A stretch of DNA of 64,000 bases from Rhodocyclaceae bacterium (GTDB lineage Bacteria > Pseudomonadota > Gammaproteobacteria > Burkholderiales > Rhodocyclaceae). The stretch lies in the NCBI GenBank assembly GCA_019455325.1, contig JACFMQ010000004.1:62001-126000 (forward strand). Reading direction: 5' to 3'. Below the pieces are notes generated by a model that had not been told where the DNA came from, ran no database searches, and was given only the letters and a program-made list of their open reading frames with translations. Positions 39,605-50,785 of this stretch are shown here, in pieces (the stretch's first letter is position 1; each line of letters opens with the position of its first letter). The position numbers and the translations under genes are program-made.

Positions 39605-40498
39605 CTACAGCAGCGCCTTGAGCAGCTTGCCCATCTCGGACGGGTTGCGCGTGACCTTGAAGCCGCACTCTTCCATGATGGCGAGCTTGGCATCGGCCGT
39701 GTCGGCGCCGCCCGAGATCAGCGCGCCGGCGTGGCCCATGCGCTTGCCCGGAGGCGCGGTGACGCCGGCGATGAAGCCGACGATCGGCTTCTTCATGTTG
39801 TCCTTGCACCAGCGCGCGGCTTCCGCTTCATCGGGACCGCCGATCTCGCCGATCATGATGACGGCGTCGGTATCCGGATCGTCGTTGAACATCTTCATGA
39901 CGTCGATGTGCTTCAGGCCGTTGATCGGGTCGCCGCCGATGCCGACCGCCGAGGACTGGCCCAGGCCCAGCTCGGTGAGCTGGCCGACCGCTTCGTAGGT
40001 CAGCGTGCCGGAGCGGGAAACCACGCCGATGCGGCCCTTCTTGTGGATGTGGCCGGGCATGATGCCGATCTTCACTTCGTCCGGGGTGATCAAGCCGGGG
40101 CAGTTCGGGCCGAGCAGCAGCGTCTTCTTGCCGCCCTTGGCTTCCTTTTCCTTCATCTTGTTGCGCACGACCAGCATGTCGCGCACCGGAATGCCCTCGG
40201 TGATGCAGATGACCAGGTCGAGGTCGGCCTCGACCGCTTCCCAGATCGCCGCGGCGGCTCCGGGGGGCGGCACGTAGATGACCGAGACGGTGGCGCCGGT
40301 GTCCTTGGCGGCGTCTTTCACCGAACCGAAGATGGGGATGTCGAAGATCTTCTCGCCGGCCTTCTTCGGGTTCACGCCGGCGACGAAGCAGTTCTTGCCG
40401 TTGGCGTACTCCTGGCACTTTTCCGTGTGGAACTGGCCGGTCTTGCCGGTGATGCCCTGGGTGATGATCTTGGTGTCTTTGTTGATCAGGATCGACAT
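39605..40498 (-). CDS. sucD: Succinyl-CoA ligase, alpha subunit
   Basis: 297 residues, standard length. The CoA-binding Rossmann domain starts [27 protein letters not shown]; the phosphohistidine segment is [15 protein letters not shown] and the active-site region [10 protein letters not shown]. With SucC it converts succinyl-CoA and ADP (or GDP) to succinate and ATP in the TCA cycle. It follows sucC by 11 nt. Confidence 0.98.
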   Translation of the reverse strand: MSILINKDTKIITQGITGKTGQFHTEKCQEYANGKNCFVAGVNPKKAGEKIFDIPIFGSVKDAAKDTGATVSVIYVPPPGAAAAIWEAVEADLDLVICITEGIPVRDMLVVRNKMKEKEAKGGKKTLLLGPNCPGLITPDEVKIGIMPGHIHKKGRIGVVSRSGTLTYEAVGQLTELGLGQSSAVGIGGDPINGLKHIDVMKMFNDDPDTDAVIMIGEIGGPDEAEAARWCKDNMKKPIVGFIAGVTAPPGKRMGHAGALISGGADTADAKLAIMEECGFKVTRNPSEMGKLLKALL

Positions 40499-40509
40499 GC
40501 AAATGCTCC

Positions 40510-41666
<1,157 letters not shown>

Positions 41667-41670
<4 letters not shown>

Positions 41671-42275
41671 GCGCTTTCCTTGCTTGGTTGAGGTTGCGAG
41701 CGATCGGGCAGGAGCGCGTCCTGCCCGGTTTTACTTCCGCGGAACCAGCGCGGGTAATAGCGCCGGACCGCTTCCGAATGCGATTCGAGGGCGTGGCAGC
41801 GGTCGAGCTGGAACGGCTTGGCGCCGCTGTCCGCGTTGTCCTGCACGTCGCTGGCGAAGGTCTGCAGCGCCGCCGTCGGCAGGTAGTTGAGCAGCTCGGT
41901 GATGTGCGAGCAGCCGTGGATGCCGCCGAGGCGCTCCTTGACGTCCTTGCGGAAGCCGCGGAACAGGTTGAGCCCGACCAGGTGCCGGCGGTAGTCCGGC
42001 GCGATCGCCGTGCAGTGCTCGTCGTAGGGCGCCGCGTCGCTGCTGGCGCTGGCGTCGAGCACGTTCATCTGGTGGTCGATGGTGACGCGCACCCACATGT
42101 CGTGCACCGGCTCGCCCCGGGCGATGGTCTTCGACGAGATCGGGTAGTCGTGATTTTTGGTATCGGTGATGCGCGCCTCGATGTCCCAGCGGCCGTCCGT
42201 GCGCTTGTAGCCGAACAACTGCACGCTGCGCAGTTGCACCAACGTGCGCTCGACACTGGGAGGCGGCAGGGGCAT
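41667..42275 (-). CDS. DUF2889 family protein
   Basis: 202 residues, soluble. DUF2889 features: [53 protein letters not shown], and [24 protein letters not shown] with conserved cysteine and histidine. No biochemical role known. ATG at 42275 chosen; an in-frame ATG 54 nt earlier overlaps the predicted promoter. First gene of an operon with sucCD. Confidence 0.85.
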
Positions 42276-42317
42276 GTTCGGGGTTTCCGGGGGGAGGCGC
42301 GTCTTATCGGACGGCGG

Positions 42318-42326
42318 ATGATAGCA
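42318..42326 (-). promoter_or_regulatory. Extended -10 promoter of DUF2889-sucCD
   Basis: Minus-strand TGCTATCAT (42326-42318), an extended -10 (TG-N-TATCAT) with transcription start near 42310 and about 35 nt leader. No good -35, as is common for extended -10 promoters. Confidence 0.5.
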
Positions 42327-42361
42327 CAAATACCCCTACGGAATGCCTCGGAAATTCATAA

Positions 42362-43738
<1,377 letters not shown>

Positions 43739-43759
43739 GCACGAAATCCTTTTCGACAC

Positions 43760-45670
43760 CTACCGCGTTTCATTTTCGTCCCCCGCCCCCGGCAGCACGA
43801 TGACGAAGCGCGCGCCGCCGCCCTCGCGGTTCTCGGCGAGGAGCTGGCCGCCGAACTCGCGCACGATGTCGCGCGAGATGATCAGCCCGAGGCCGAGCCC
43901 CTCGCCCGCCGCCTTGGTCGTGAAGAAGGGCTCGAACAGGCGGTCGAGCACGGCCTCCGGCAGGCCGCAGCCGGTGTCGGCGACGGACAGCGCGATGCCG
44001 CCGTCCGGCCGGCGCTCGGCGGCGATTTCCAGGCGCCGCTCGCTGCGGTCGTTCATCGCGTCGGCGGCGTTGCCGATGAGGTTGATCAGCACCTGTTGCA
44101 GGCGGTTCTGGTCGCACCAGGCGAAATGTTCGCCGGCGGCGCAGCGGTTGTCCACGACGACGCCGGCCCGGCGCAGCGGCTGGTCGAGCAGGAAGAGCGC
44201 GCTGCCCACGGCCTGCGCCGCGTCCACCCGGCTGGGCACGGCCGGCGACTTGCGCGCGAAGCTCTTCAGCGGGCGGATGATGCCGCCCATCTGGTCGGCC
44301 AGGTCGCAGACCAGGCGCAGGTTCTTCTCGGCCGTCGCCAGGTCGCCGCGGCGCACGAACTCGATGCCGTTGCCGGCGAGCGTGCGCACCGCGCCGAGCG
44401 GCTGGTTCAGCTCGTGCGTGATGCCGGTGGCCAGCCGGCCGAGCACCGCCAGCTTGCCGGCCTGCACCAGCTCCTCCTGCGCCGCGCGCAGCGTCTGCTC
44501 GGCCTTCATGCGCTCGGCGACCTCGGCTTCCAGCGTTTCCACCGTGCGCGTCAGGTCGGCGGTGCGCGCCGCCACCTTCTCTTCCAGCGCGCGGTTCGCC
44601 GTTTCCAGCGCCGCCTGCGCGCCGAGGCGCGCCTTCAGCGCCCGCCGGCGCTGGCGCAGGTAGAGCAGGCAGAGGATCAGCGTGGCGCTCGCCGCCGCCG
44701 CCAGCGCGCCGTGCGCCATGGCCTGCGCGCGCACCGGGCGGACGCTGGAAAGCACCAGCAGGTGCCAGGCCGTGCCCGGCAGGTTGCGGCTCATGACCAG
44801 GAAGTCGCGGCCGCGCGACTCCGGCGCCAGGGCCTCCGCGGCCCGCCCGGAGAAGCGCGCGACGATGCCGGCGGCGGCGGCGTACACGTCGATGTCGAGC
44901 GACATGGTACCGACCTCGCGGCCGTCGAACTGCAGGCGCACCAGCTCGCTCACCTGCTCGCCGGAAAGCGGCTGCAGCGAGGCGTAGCGCCATTCGCGCG
45001 GCGCCGACAGGAGGACGACGCCGTTGCCGTCGGCGATCAGCGCCGGCGCGTCGTGCGTCAGCCACTGCCGCTCGACGCCGCGGATGCTCGCCTTGAGCAC
45101 GGCGACGCCGACGATCTTCCAGTCCTGCGTTTCGTCGCGGATCGGCTGCGCGAAGAAATAGCCCGGCTCGTCGCGCACGCCGTCGACGGCGTACTGGCGG
45201 TACGGCGCGCCGCCGATCGCCGCCTGGAAGAAGGGCCGGTAGGCGAGGTCGGCGTCGAGCAGGTTGTCGGTGAGGATCCAGTCGCTGGAGGCGATGACGC
45301 GGCCGCGCGCGTCGATGACGAAGACCGCCAGGCTGTCCACGTGCTGCGCGCTGAGGCGTTCGAGGTAGCGGTTGACCTCGGCCTGGCGCGCCGCGCGCTC
45401 GCCTGGCGGCCGGCGCAGCAGGTCGAGGATGTCGGCGTTGAGGGCGAGGATGCCGGGGATGTGCGTGACCCGCGTCACCTCGCTGTCGACGGCGGCGGCG
45501 AGCAGGTCGAGGCGGTGCCGCGCCGCGTCGCGCAACTGGCCCAGCCCGTGCCGCTCGGAGGCGAAGTAGCCGGCGACGCCGGCGAGCGCCAGCACGACGA
45601 GGATCGCCGCGGCGCCGAACGAGCGGCGGCGGACGAGGCCGGCGAGGTCGCGGGGGAAGAAGGCGTTCAT
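43760..45670 (-). CDS. aauS: Sensor histidine kinase, AauS/DctB type
   Basis: 636 residues. Two membrane helices (about 16-36 and 315-335) enclose a periplasmic double-PAS (dCACHE-like) ligand domain of about 280 residues with ASSDWILTDNLLDADLAYRPFFQAA. The cytoplasmic part has a coiled linker (LEEKVAARTADLTRTVETLEAEVAERMK), H-box LATGITHELNQPLGAVRTLAGN, N-box NLIGNAADAMN and G-boxes DTGCGLPEAV and GEGLGLGLII. The sensor domain class binds C4-dicarboxylates or acidic amino acids. It precedes aauR by 21 nt. Confidence 0.88.
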   Translation of the reverse strand: MNAFFPRDLAGLVRRRSFGAAAILVVLALAGVAGYFASERHGLGQLRDAARHRLDLLAAAVDSEVTRVTHIPGILALNADILDLLRRPPGERAARQAEVNRYLERLSAQHVDSLAVFVIDARGRVIASSDWILTDNLLDADLAYRPFFQAAIGGAPYRQYAVDGVRDEPGYFFAQPIRDETQDWKIVGVAVLKASIRGVERQWLTHDAPALIADGNGVVLLSAPREWRYASLQPLSGEQVSELVRLQFDGREVGTMSLDIDVYAAAAGIVARFSGRAAEALAPESRGRDFLVMSRNLPGTAWHLLVLSSVRPVRAQAMAHGALAAAASATLILCLLYLRQRRRALKARLGAQAALETANRALEEKVAARTADLTRTVETLEAEVAERMKAEQTLRAAQEELVQAGKLAVLGRLATGITHELNQPLGAVRTLAGNGIEFVRRGDLATAEKNLRLVCDLADQMGGIIRPLKSFARKSPAVPSRVDAAQAVGSALFLLDQPLRRAGVVVDNRCAAGEHFAWCDQNRLQQVLINLIGNAADAMNDRSERRLEIAAERRPDGGIALSVADTGCGLPEAVLDRLFEPFFTTKAAGEGLGLGLIISRDIVREFGGQLLAENREGGGARFVIVLPGAGDENETR

Positions 45671-45728
45671 CGGGCGGGCGGGGGAGTCGGCAGCCGCCAT
45701 TGTAAGGGGGTGGCTACACGAAACACCT

Positions 45729-45820
45729 ACCGCAGAGACGCAGAGGCGCAGAGGATTCGCAGAGGAAAGTCAATTCAGGAATTTCTCTGCGTTCCCTCTG
45801 CGCCTCTGCGTCTCTGCGGT
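45729..45820. repeat. Long palindromic repeat element
   Basis: Two 26-bp complementary arms (45729-45754 and 45795-45820) built of GCAGAG-type hexamers such as CGCAGAGACGCAGAGG, with a 40-bp interior that itself holds a smaller dyad (GCAGAGGAAA/TTTCTCTGC). It lies between aauS and aspA. Elements of this composition are common as dispersed intergenic palindromes. Confidence 0.85.
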
Positions 45821-45852
45821 GGACGTTCGGGCAGCAGACCGGCGCGCCGCGC

Positions 45853-47256
45853 TCAGACGATCTGCCGCGGCGCCGTCAGCACCTCGGGGCGCAGCACCTC
45901 GTCGAGCTCTTCGCGCGTCATCAGCCCCATCTCCTCGACCAGCTCGGCGACGCCGCGGCCGGTGGCGAGCGCCGCCTGTGCGATGCGCGTGGCGTTCTCG
46001 TAGCCGAGGTAGGGGTTGAGCGCGGTGGCCAGCCCGGCCGAGGTGCGCACACGCTCGGCGAGCAGTTCCCGGTTGGCGGTGATGCCGACGACGCAGTGCT
46101 GCGTCAGCGTGCGGCAGCCGGCGGCGAGGTGTTCGACGCTCTTGAACAGGCTGTGGCCGATGATCGGCTCGAAGGCGTTCAACTGCAACTGGCCGGCCTC
46201 GGCGGCGAAGGTGATGGTCACGTCGTTGCCGATGACCTCGAAGGCGATCTGGTTCACCACCTCCGGAATCACCGGGTTGACCTTGCCTGGCATGATCGAC
46301 GAGCCGGCGGCGCGCGGCGGCAGGTGGATCTCGTTGAGGCCGGCCTGCGGGCCGCTGGAGAGCAGGCGCAGGTCGTTGCAGGTTTTCGAGAGCTTGCTGG
46401 CGATGCGCTTCAGGACGCCGGATATCTGCACGAAGGCGCCGCAGTCCTGCGTCGCCTCGATCAGGTTCGGCGCCGGGATCAGCGGCAGGCCGGAGAGTTC
46501 GGAAAGATGCCCGACCGCCAGCCGGGCGTAGCGGACGTCGGTGTTGATGCCGGTGCCGATGGCCGTGGCGCCGAGGTTGATCTCGCGGATCAGCGCGATC
46601 GCCTCGTTCAGCCGCGCCTCGTCCTCGCCGAGCATCACCGCGTAGGTCGAGAACTCCTGGCCGAGCGTCATCGGCACCGCGTCCTGCAACTGCGTGCGGC
46701 CGATCTTGAGGATGCCCTTGAACTCCTCGGCCTTCTGCTCGAAGGCGCCGCGCAGGCCGGCCATGGCCGTGAGCAGGTTGCCGATGGAGAAGCAGGTGGC
46801 GACGCGCAGCGCCGTCGGGTACACGTCGTTGGTGCTCTGCGACATGTTCACGTGGTTGATCGGGTGCAGCCAGGCGTAGTCGCCCTTCTCCCAGCCGAGC
46901 AGTTCGAGGGCGCGGTTGGCGATGACCTCGTTGGCGTTCATGTTGGTCGAGGTGCCGGCACCGCCCTGGATCACGTCGACGACGAACTGGTCGTGCAGCC
47001 GGCCGCCGGCGATCTCCCGGCAGGCGGCGACGATGGCCTCGGCGCGCGCCGCGTCGAGCTGGCCGAGCTCCTTGTGCGCCAGCGCCGCGGCCTGCTTGAC
47101 CAGCGCCAGCGCGCGCACCAGCTCGGGGTAGCTGCCGATCGGCTTGCCGGTGATCGGGAAGTTCTCGATCGCGCGCAGGGTGTGCACACCCCAGTAGGCG
47201 TCGGCGGGAACAGGCATGTCGCCCAGGAGGTCGTGCTCGATGCGCGTCGCAGTCAT
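45853..47256 (-). CDS. aspA: Aspartate ammonia-lyase
   Basis: 467 residues, usual length. Signature GSSIMPGKVNPVIPE at the active-site loop, N-terminal RIEHDLLGDMPVPADAYWGVHTLRA and GTSTNMNANEVIANRA, HPINHVNMSQSTNDVYPTALR. It converts aspartate to fumarate and ammonia. Fumarase is distinguished by the AspA-type start and QTxR-like segment KIGRTQLQDAVPMTLGQEF. It lies 76 nt after gltL, so imported aspartate and glutamate feed directly into it. Confidence 0.95.
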   Translation of the reverse strand: MTATRIEHDLLGDMPVPADAYWGVHTLRAIENFPITGKPIGSYPELVRALALVKQAAALAHKELGQLDAARAEAIVAACREIAGGRLHDQFVVDVIQGGAGTSTNMNANEVIANRALELLGWEKGDYAWLHPINHVNMSQSTNDVYPTALRVATCFSIGNLLTAMAGLRGAFEQKAEEFKGILKIGRTQLQDAVPMTLGQEFSTYAVMLGEDEARLNEAIALIREINLGATAIGTGINTDVRYARLAVGHLSELSGLPLIPAPNLIEATQDCGAFVQISGVLKRIASKLSKTCNDLRLLSSGPQAGLNEIHLPPRAAGSSIMPGKVNPVIPEVVNQIAFEVIGNDVTITFAAEAGQLQLNAFEPIIGHSLFKSVEHLAAGCRTLTQHCVVGITANRELLAERVRTSAGLATALNPYLGYENATRIAQAALATGRGVAELVEEMGLMTREELDEVLRPEVLTAPRQIV

Positions 47257-47299
47257 CGCGGTTTCCTTGAATGATCCGGTGTCGCCGTTGGGATGCCGC

Positions 47300-47325
47300 G
47301 CCGTCCGGGGAGTTCCCCGGACGGC
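47300..47325 (-). terminator. Intercistronic hairpin between gltL and aspA
   Basis: Perfect 12-bp arms (GCCGTCCGGGGA and its complement) with a 2-nt loop, no T tract. Probably an mRNA-stabilising or partial termination structure. Confidence 0.55.
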
Positions 47326-47332
47326 GGGTGCG

Positions 47333-48061
47333 TCAGTGGTGCAGGATCTTGGCGAGGAACTGCTGCGCGCGGTCGGAGCGCGGCTTGCCGAAGAAGTCCT
47401 CCTTCGACGCGTCCTCGACGATCCTGCCGTGGTCCATGAAGATCACGCGGTGGGCGACGCTGCGGGCGAAGCCCATCTCGTGCGTGACGCACATCATGGT
47501 CATGCCTTCCTTCGCCAACTCGACCATGACGTCGAGCACTTCGTTGACCATCTCCGGGTCGAGCGCCGAGGTCGGTTCGTCGAAGAGCATGCAGATCGGG
47601 TCCATGGCCAGCGCGCGGGCGATCGCCACGCGCTGCTGCTGGCCGCCGGAGAGCTGGCCGGGGTACTTCTCGGCCTGCGCCATCAGGCCGACGCGGTCGA
47701 GGAACTTCAGCCCCTTCTCGCGCGCCTCGTCCTTCGAGCGGCCGAGCACCTTCTCCTGCGCGATGGTCAGGTTCTGCGTGATCGTCATGTGCGGGAACAG
47801 CTCGAAGTTCTGGAAGACCATGCCGACGTGCGAGCGCAGCTTGTTGAGGTCGGTCTTGCGGTCGCTGAGCGAGGTGCCGTTGACGACGATGTCGCCCTGC
47901 TGGAAGGGTTCCAGCGCGTTGACGCATTTGATCAGCGTCGACTTGCCGGAGCCCGAAGGCCCGCAGACGACGATCACCTCGCCCTTCTGCACCTGCGTGG
48001 TGCACTCGGTGAGCACCTGGAACTGGCCGTACCACTTGGAAACGTTCTTGATCTCGATCAT
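47333..48061 (-). CDS. gltL: Glutamate/aspartate ABC transporter ATPase
   Basis: 242 residues, polar amino acid class. Walker [12 protein letters not shown]-loop [13 protein letters not shown], signature [15 protein letters not shown], Walker [15 protein letters not shown] and H-loop [10 protein letters not shown]. Standard length for GltL. It couples ATP hydrolysis to uptake through GltJK. ATG overlaps the gltK stop (ATGA). Confidence 0.95.
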   Translation of the reverse strand: MIEIKNVSKWYGQFQVLTECTTQVQKGEVIVVCGPSGSGKSTLIKCVNALEPFQQGDIVVNGTSLSDRKTDLNKLRSHVGMVFQNFELFPHMTITQNLTIAQEKVLGRSKDEAREKGLKFLDRVGLMAQAEKYPGQLSGGQQQRVAIARALAMDPICMLFDEPTSALDPEMVNEVLDVMVELAKEGMTMMCVTHEMGFARSVAHRVIFMDHGRIVEDASKEDFFGKPRSDRAQQFLAKILHH

Positions 48062-48732
48062 TTGGCGAACCTCGCTTGCAGACGCTTCACCAGCAGCGAG
48101 GCGGAGAAGCAGATGACGAAATAGACGGCGCCGGCGAAGAGTAGCAGCTCGACCAGACGGCCGTCGCGGTCGCCGACCTTGTAGGCGGTGCCGAAGAAGT
48201 CGGAGAGGCCGATCACGTACACCAGCGAGGTGTCCTGGAAGAGGATGATGGCCTGCGTCAGCAGCAGCGGCGTCATGTTGCGGAAGGCCTGCGGCAGCAC
48301 CACCAGGCGCATGGTCTGCCCCGGCGTGAAGCCGAGCGCCAGGCCGGCGGCGATCTGCCCCTTGGACACGCTCTGGATGCCGGCGCGGATGATCTCCGAG
48401 TAATAGGCCGCCTCGAACAGCGCGAAGGCGACCAGCGCCGAGGTCAGCCGGATGTCGCCGATGTCGTTGCCGAAGATCGCCTTCAGCCCCTGCGGCACGA
48501 TCAGGTAGAACCACAGGATGACCATGACCAGCGGCACCGAGCGGAAGAGATTCACGTAGGCAGCGGCGAGCCGGGAAAGCACCGGGTTGCTGCCGAGGCG
48601 GGCGATGGCCAGGATCGTGCCCCAGACGATGCCGACGACGATGGCGGTGAGCGTCACCTCCAGCGTGATCAGCAGGCCATTGGCGAGCAGCGGGATGGCG
48701 CCGGGGATGGAGGACCAGTCGAATTCGTACAT
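48058..48732 (-). CDS. gltK: Glutamate/aspartate ABC transporter permease GltK
   Basis: 224 residues, about five helices, His/Glu/Gln/Arg-type permease. EAA-loop region [44 protein letters not shown] is conserved. I chose ATG 48732 ([10 protein letters not shown]), 9 nt after GGAGG; ATG 48738 overlapping the gltJ stop is the alternative. Confidence 0.93.
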   Translation of the reverse strand: MYEFDWSSIPGAIPLLANGLLITLEVTLTAIVVGIVWGTILAIARLGSNPVLSRLAAAYVNLFRSVPLVMVILWFYLIVPQGLKAIFGNDIGDIRLTSALVAFALFEAAYYSEIIRAGIQSVSKGQIAAGLALGFTPGQTMRLVVLPQAFRNMTPLLLTQAIILFQDTSLVYVIGLSDFFGTAYKVGDRDGRLVELLLFAGAVYFVICFSASLLVKRLQARFAK

Positions 48733-48734
48733 GA

Positions 48735-49472
48735 TCATTTGCCTCCGATGAAGCCCGGCACGCGGACCTTTTCTTCGAGACGGCGCATCAGGAACATGAC
48801 CGTCACGTTGATCAGCACGTAGAGCACCGTCACCGCGATGAACGCCTCGTAGGGCTGCGCCGTGTAATCGACCAGTTGCTGCGCCTGGCGGGAAAGCTCG
48901 ATCAGGCCGATGGTGGTGGCCACCGCCGAGTTCTTGAAGATGTTCAGGAACTCCGAGGTGAGCGGCGGCAGGATGATGCGGTAGGCCATCGGCATCAGCA
49001 CGTGGCGGTACACCTGCGGCAGCGTGAAGCCCATGGCCAGGCCGGCGGCTTTCTGCCCCCTGGGCAGCGAATTGATGCCGGAGCGCACCTGCTCGGCGAC
49101 GCGCGCCGAGGTGAACAGGCCGAGGCAGACCATCGCCGAGAAGAACTGCTGCCACAGCGGGTGGCTCTGCTTGAAGGCGTCGCCGAGCGCCGGCGGCAGC
49201 AGCTCGGGCAGCACGAAATACCAGATGAAGAGCTGCACGAGCAGCGGGATGTTGCGGAAGAGTTCGACGTACGCCGTGGCAAGCCCGGACAGCCATCGGT
49301 TCGGCACCGTGCGCAGCACGCCGACGATGGTGCCGAGGACGAGGGCGATCACCCAGGCCGACAGCGAGAGCGACACCGTCCACTTGAGGCCGGTCAGCAG
49401 CCAGCCGAGGTAGGTGTCGTCCCCGGTCACCGAGGGCTGCAGGAACACTTCCCAGTTCCAGTTGTAGGCCAT
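48735..49472 (-). CDS. gltJ: Glutamate/aspartate ABC transporter permease GltJ
   Basis: 245 residues. Starts [32 protein letters not shown], characteristic of GltJ, with the EAA loop [44 protein letters not shown]. It forms the membrane channel with GltK. Stop overlaps the first possible gltK start. Confidence 0.94.
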   Translation of the reverse strand: MAYNWNWEVFLQPSVTGDDTYLGWLLTGLKWTVSLSLSAWVIALVLGTIVGVLRTVPNRWLSGLATAYVELFRNIPLLVQLFIWYFVLPELLPPALGDAFKQSHPLWQQFFSAMVCLGLFTSARVAEQVRSGINSLPRGQKAAGLAMGFTLPQVYRHVLMPMAYRIILPPLTSEFLNIFKNSAVATTIGLIELSRQAQQLVDYTAQPYEAFIAVTVLYVLINVTVMFLMRRLEEKVRVPGFIGGK

Positions 49473-49500
49473 GGGGAGACTCAGCTAGGGAAGGGATGGG

Positions 49501-49524
49501 CGCCGCGGCGGCAAAGCCGCGGCG
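49501..49524 (-). terminator. Intercistronic hairpin between gltI and gltJ
   Basis: CGCCGCGGC pairs with GCCGCGGCG (9 bp, 6-nt loop), and a second G+C-rich dyad follows at about 49555-49600. No T tract. Such structures often stabilise the binding-protein message relative to the permease genes. Confidence 0.55.
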
Positions 49525-49620
49525 AGGATTCGGGGCACCGGAGCACCACGCCCGATCCGGCCCCCGCCGACGACGATGCGAAGCGCACGGCGGGGCTCGG
49601 TCGGGCGAACCGGAAAGGGG

Positions 49621-50517
49621 TTACTCGTAGGCCCGGTCGTTCGGCGCCTTGTGCAGTTCCTTCATCTCGTCCGACATCGGCATGTTGAGGTTCAGGCCCT
49701 TCGGCGGGATCGGGTTCATGAACCACTTGGCGTAGATCTTGTCCGCCTCGCCCGAGGTCTGCGCCTGGGCGATGGCCGCGTCGACGACCTTCTTGAAGCC
49801 GGCGTCGTCCTTCCTCAGCATGCAGCCGTAGGCTTCCTTCGACTGCGCCGTGCCGACCACTTCCCAGTCGGCCGGCCGCTTGGCCTTGGCGATCTCGCCG
49901 TAGAGCAGCGCGTCGTCCATCATGAAGGCGACGGCGCGGCCGGTTTCCAGCGTCAGGAACGATTCGCCGTGGTCCTTGGCCGAGATGATGTTCATCTTCA
50001 TCTGCTTCTCTTCGTTCATCCGGCGCAGCAGGCGCTCCGAGGTGGTGCCGGCGGTGGTCACCACGTTCTTGCCGGCGAGATCCGGGAAGTCCTTGATGCC
50101 CGAGGTCTTCTTCACCATCAGCTTGGTGCCGATGACGAAGAAGGTGTTGGAGAAGGCGACCTGCTTCTGGCGCTCGGTGTTGTTGGTGGTCGAGCCGCAT
50201 TCGATGTCGACGGTGCCGTTCTGCACCAGCGTGATGCGGTTGGCGGAAGTCACCGGCATCAGCTTGACGTCGACCTTGTCCAGCTTCAGCTCGGCCTTGA
50301 CCGCGTCGACGATCTTGCGCTGCAGCTCGTAGGCGTAGCCGATGACCTGCTGCTTGTCGTCGTAGTACGAGAACGGGATCGACGATTCGCGGTGGCCGAG
50401 GGTGATCGAGCCGGTGTCCTTGATCTTCTTCAGCGTCGCGCTCTCCTGGGCGACGGCGGGCGTGGTCAGGAAGGCGGCGGCAACGGCGGCGGTGAGGACG
50501 GCGGGCAGCAGTTTCAT
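49621..50517 (-). CDS. gltI: Glutamate/aspartate periplasmic binding protein
   Basis: 298 residues. Signal peptide (MKLLPAVLTAAVAAAFLTTPAVAQE), then an SBP_bac_3 domain: LGHRESSIPFSYYDDKQQVIGYAYELQRKIVDAVK, VDIECGSTTNNTERQKQVAFSNTFF, and the C-terminal FMNPIPPKGLNLNMPMSDEMKELHKAPNDRAYE, all typical of GltI. It captures glutamate and aspartate in the periplasm. Its leader carries a sigma-54 promoter and AauR sites. Confidence 0.95.
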   Translation of the reverse strand: MKLLPAVLTAAVAAAFLTTPAVAQESATLKKIKDTGSITLGHRESSIPFSYYDDKQQVIGYAYELQRKIVDAVKAELKLDKVDVKLMPVTSANRITLVQNGTVDIECGSTTNNTERQKQVAFSNTFFVIGTKLMVKKTSGIKDFPDLAGKNVVTTAGTTSERLLRRMNEEKQMKMNIISAKDHGESFLTLETGRAVAFMMDDALLYGEIAKAKRPADWEVVGTAQSKEAYGCMLRKDDAGFKKVVDAAIAQAQTSGEADKIYAKWFMNPIPPKGLNLNMPMSDEMKELHKAPNDRAYE

Positions 50518-50576
50518 TTCGATGTCTCCAGGGTTGGGTTTGTAGTTTCCGGCATCGTTCGAGCCGGGACGTTTTT

Positions 50577-50592
50577 AGCACGCACCGTGCCA
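50577..50592 (-). promoter_or_regulatory. gltI: Sigma-54 promoter of gltIJKL
   Basis: Minus-strand TGGCAC-GGTGC-GTGCT (50592-50577) against consensus TGGCAC-N5-TTGCW: one mismatch, with both the -24 GG and the -12 GC present. Transcription start near 50567, 50 nt before the gltI ATG. Confidence 0.85.
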
Positions 50593-50656
50593 TCCTTCGA
50601 TTCACTTATAAGCAATTGATTCACCGCTTATTTGCAAATCGGCCGCCGGCGCCTCC

Positions 50657-50672
50657 GTTCGGCGATCCGAAC
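50657..50672. promoter_or_regulatory. AauR-type site 1
   Basis: GTTCGGCGATCCGAAC, a perfect TTCGG-N4-CCGAA inverted repeat, about 100 bp upstream of the sigma-54 start of gltI. This is the motif I recall for AauR in Pseudomonas. Confidence 0.85.
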
Positions 50673-50688
50673 GAAGCGCCCGTGCGCC

Positions 50689-50704
50689 GTTCGGAAACCC
50701 GAAC
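50689..50704. promoter_or_regulatory. AauR-type site 2
   Basis: GTTCGGAAACCCGAAC, a second perfect TTCGG-N4-CCGAA repeat. Its centre is 32 bp (three helical turns) from that of site 1, so both face the same side of the DNA, as expected for a cooperative enhancer. Confidence 0.85.
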
Positions 50705-50785
50705 GCTCCCCGGCAGCCGCGGCACCGCCCGGCCGCGTCCCCGCATACAATGCGCCGCTGATCCTTCGCCGACGCCGAGCCGACC

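Noticed and set aside
45729-45820. Possible CRISPR-like repeat
   Set aside because: It is one inverted pair, not direct repeats separated by spacers, and no cas gene is present.
49555-49605. Second G+C-rich dyad after gltI as a separate terminator
   Set aside because: Imperfect pairing and no T tract; mentioned only with the main hairpin.
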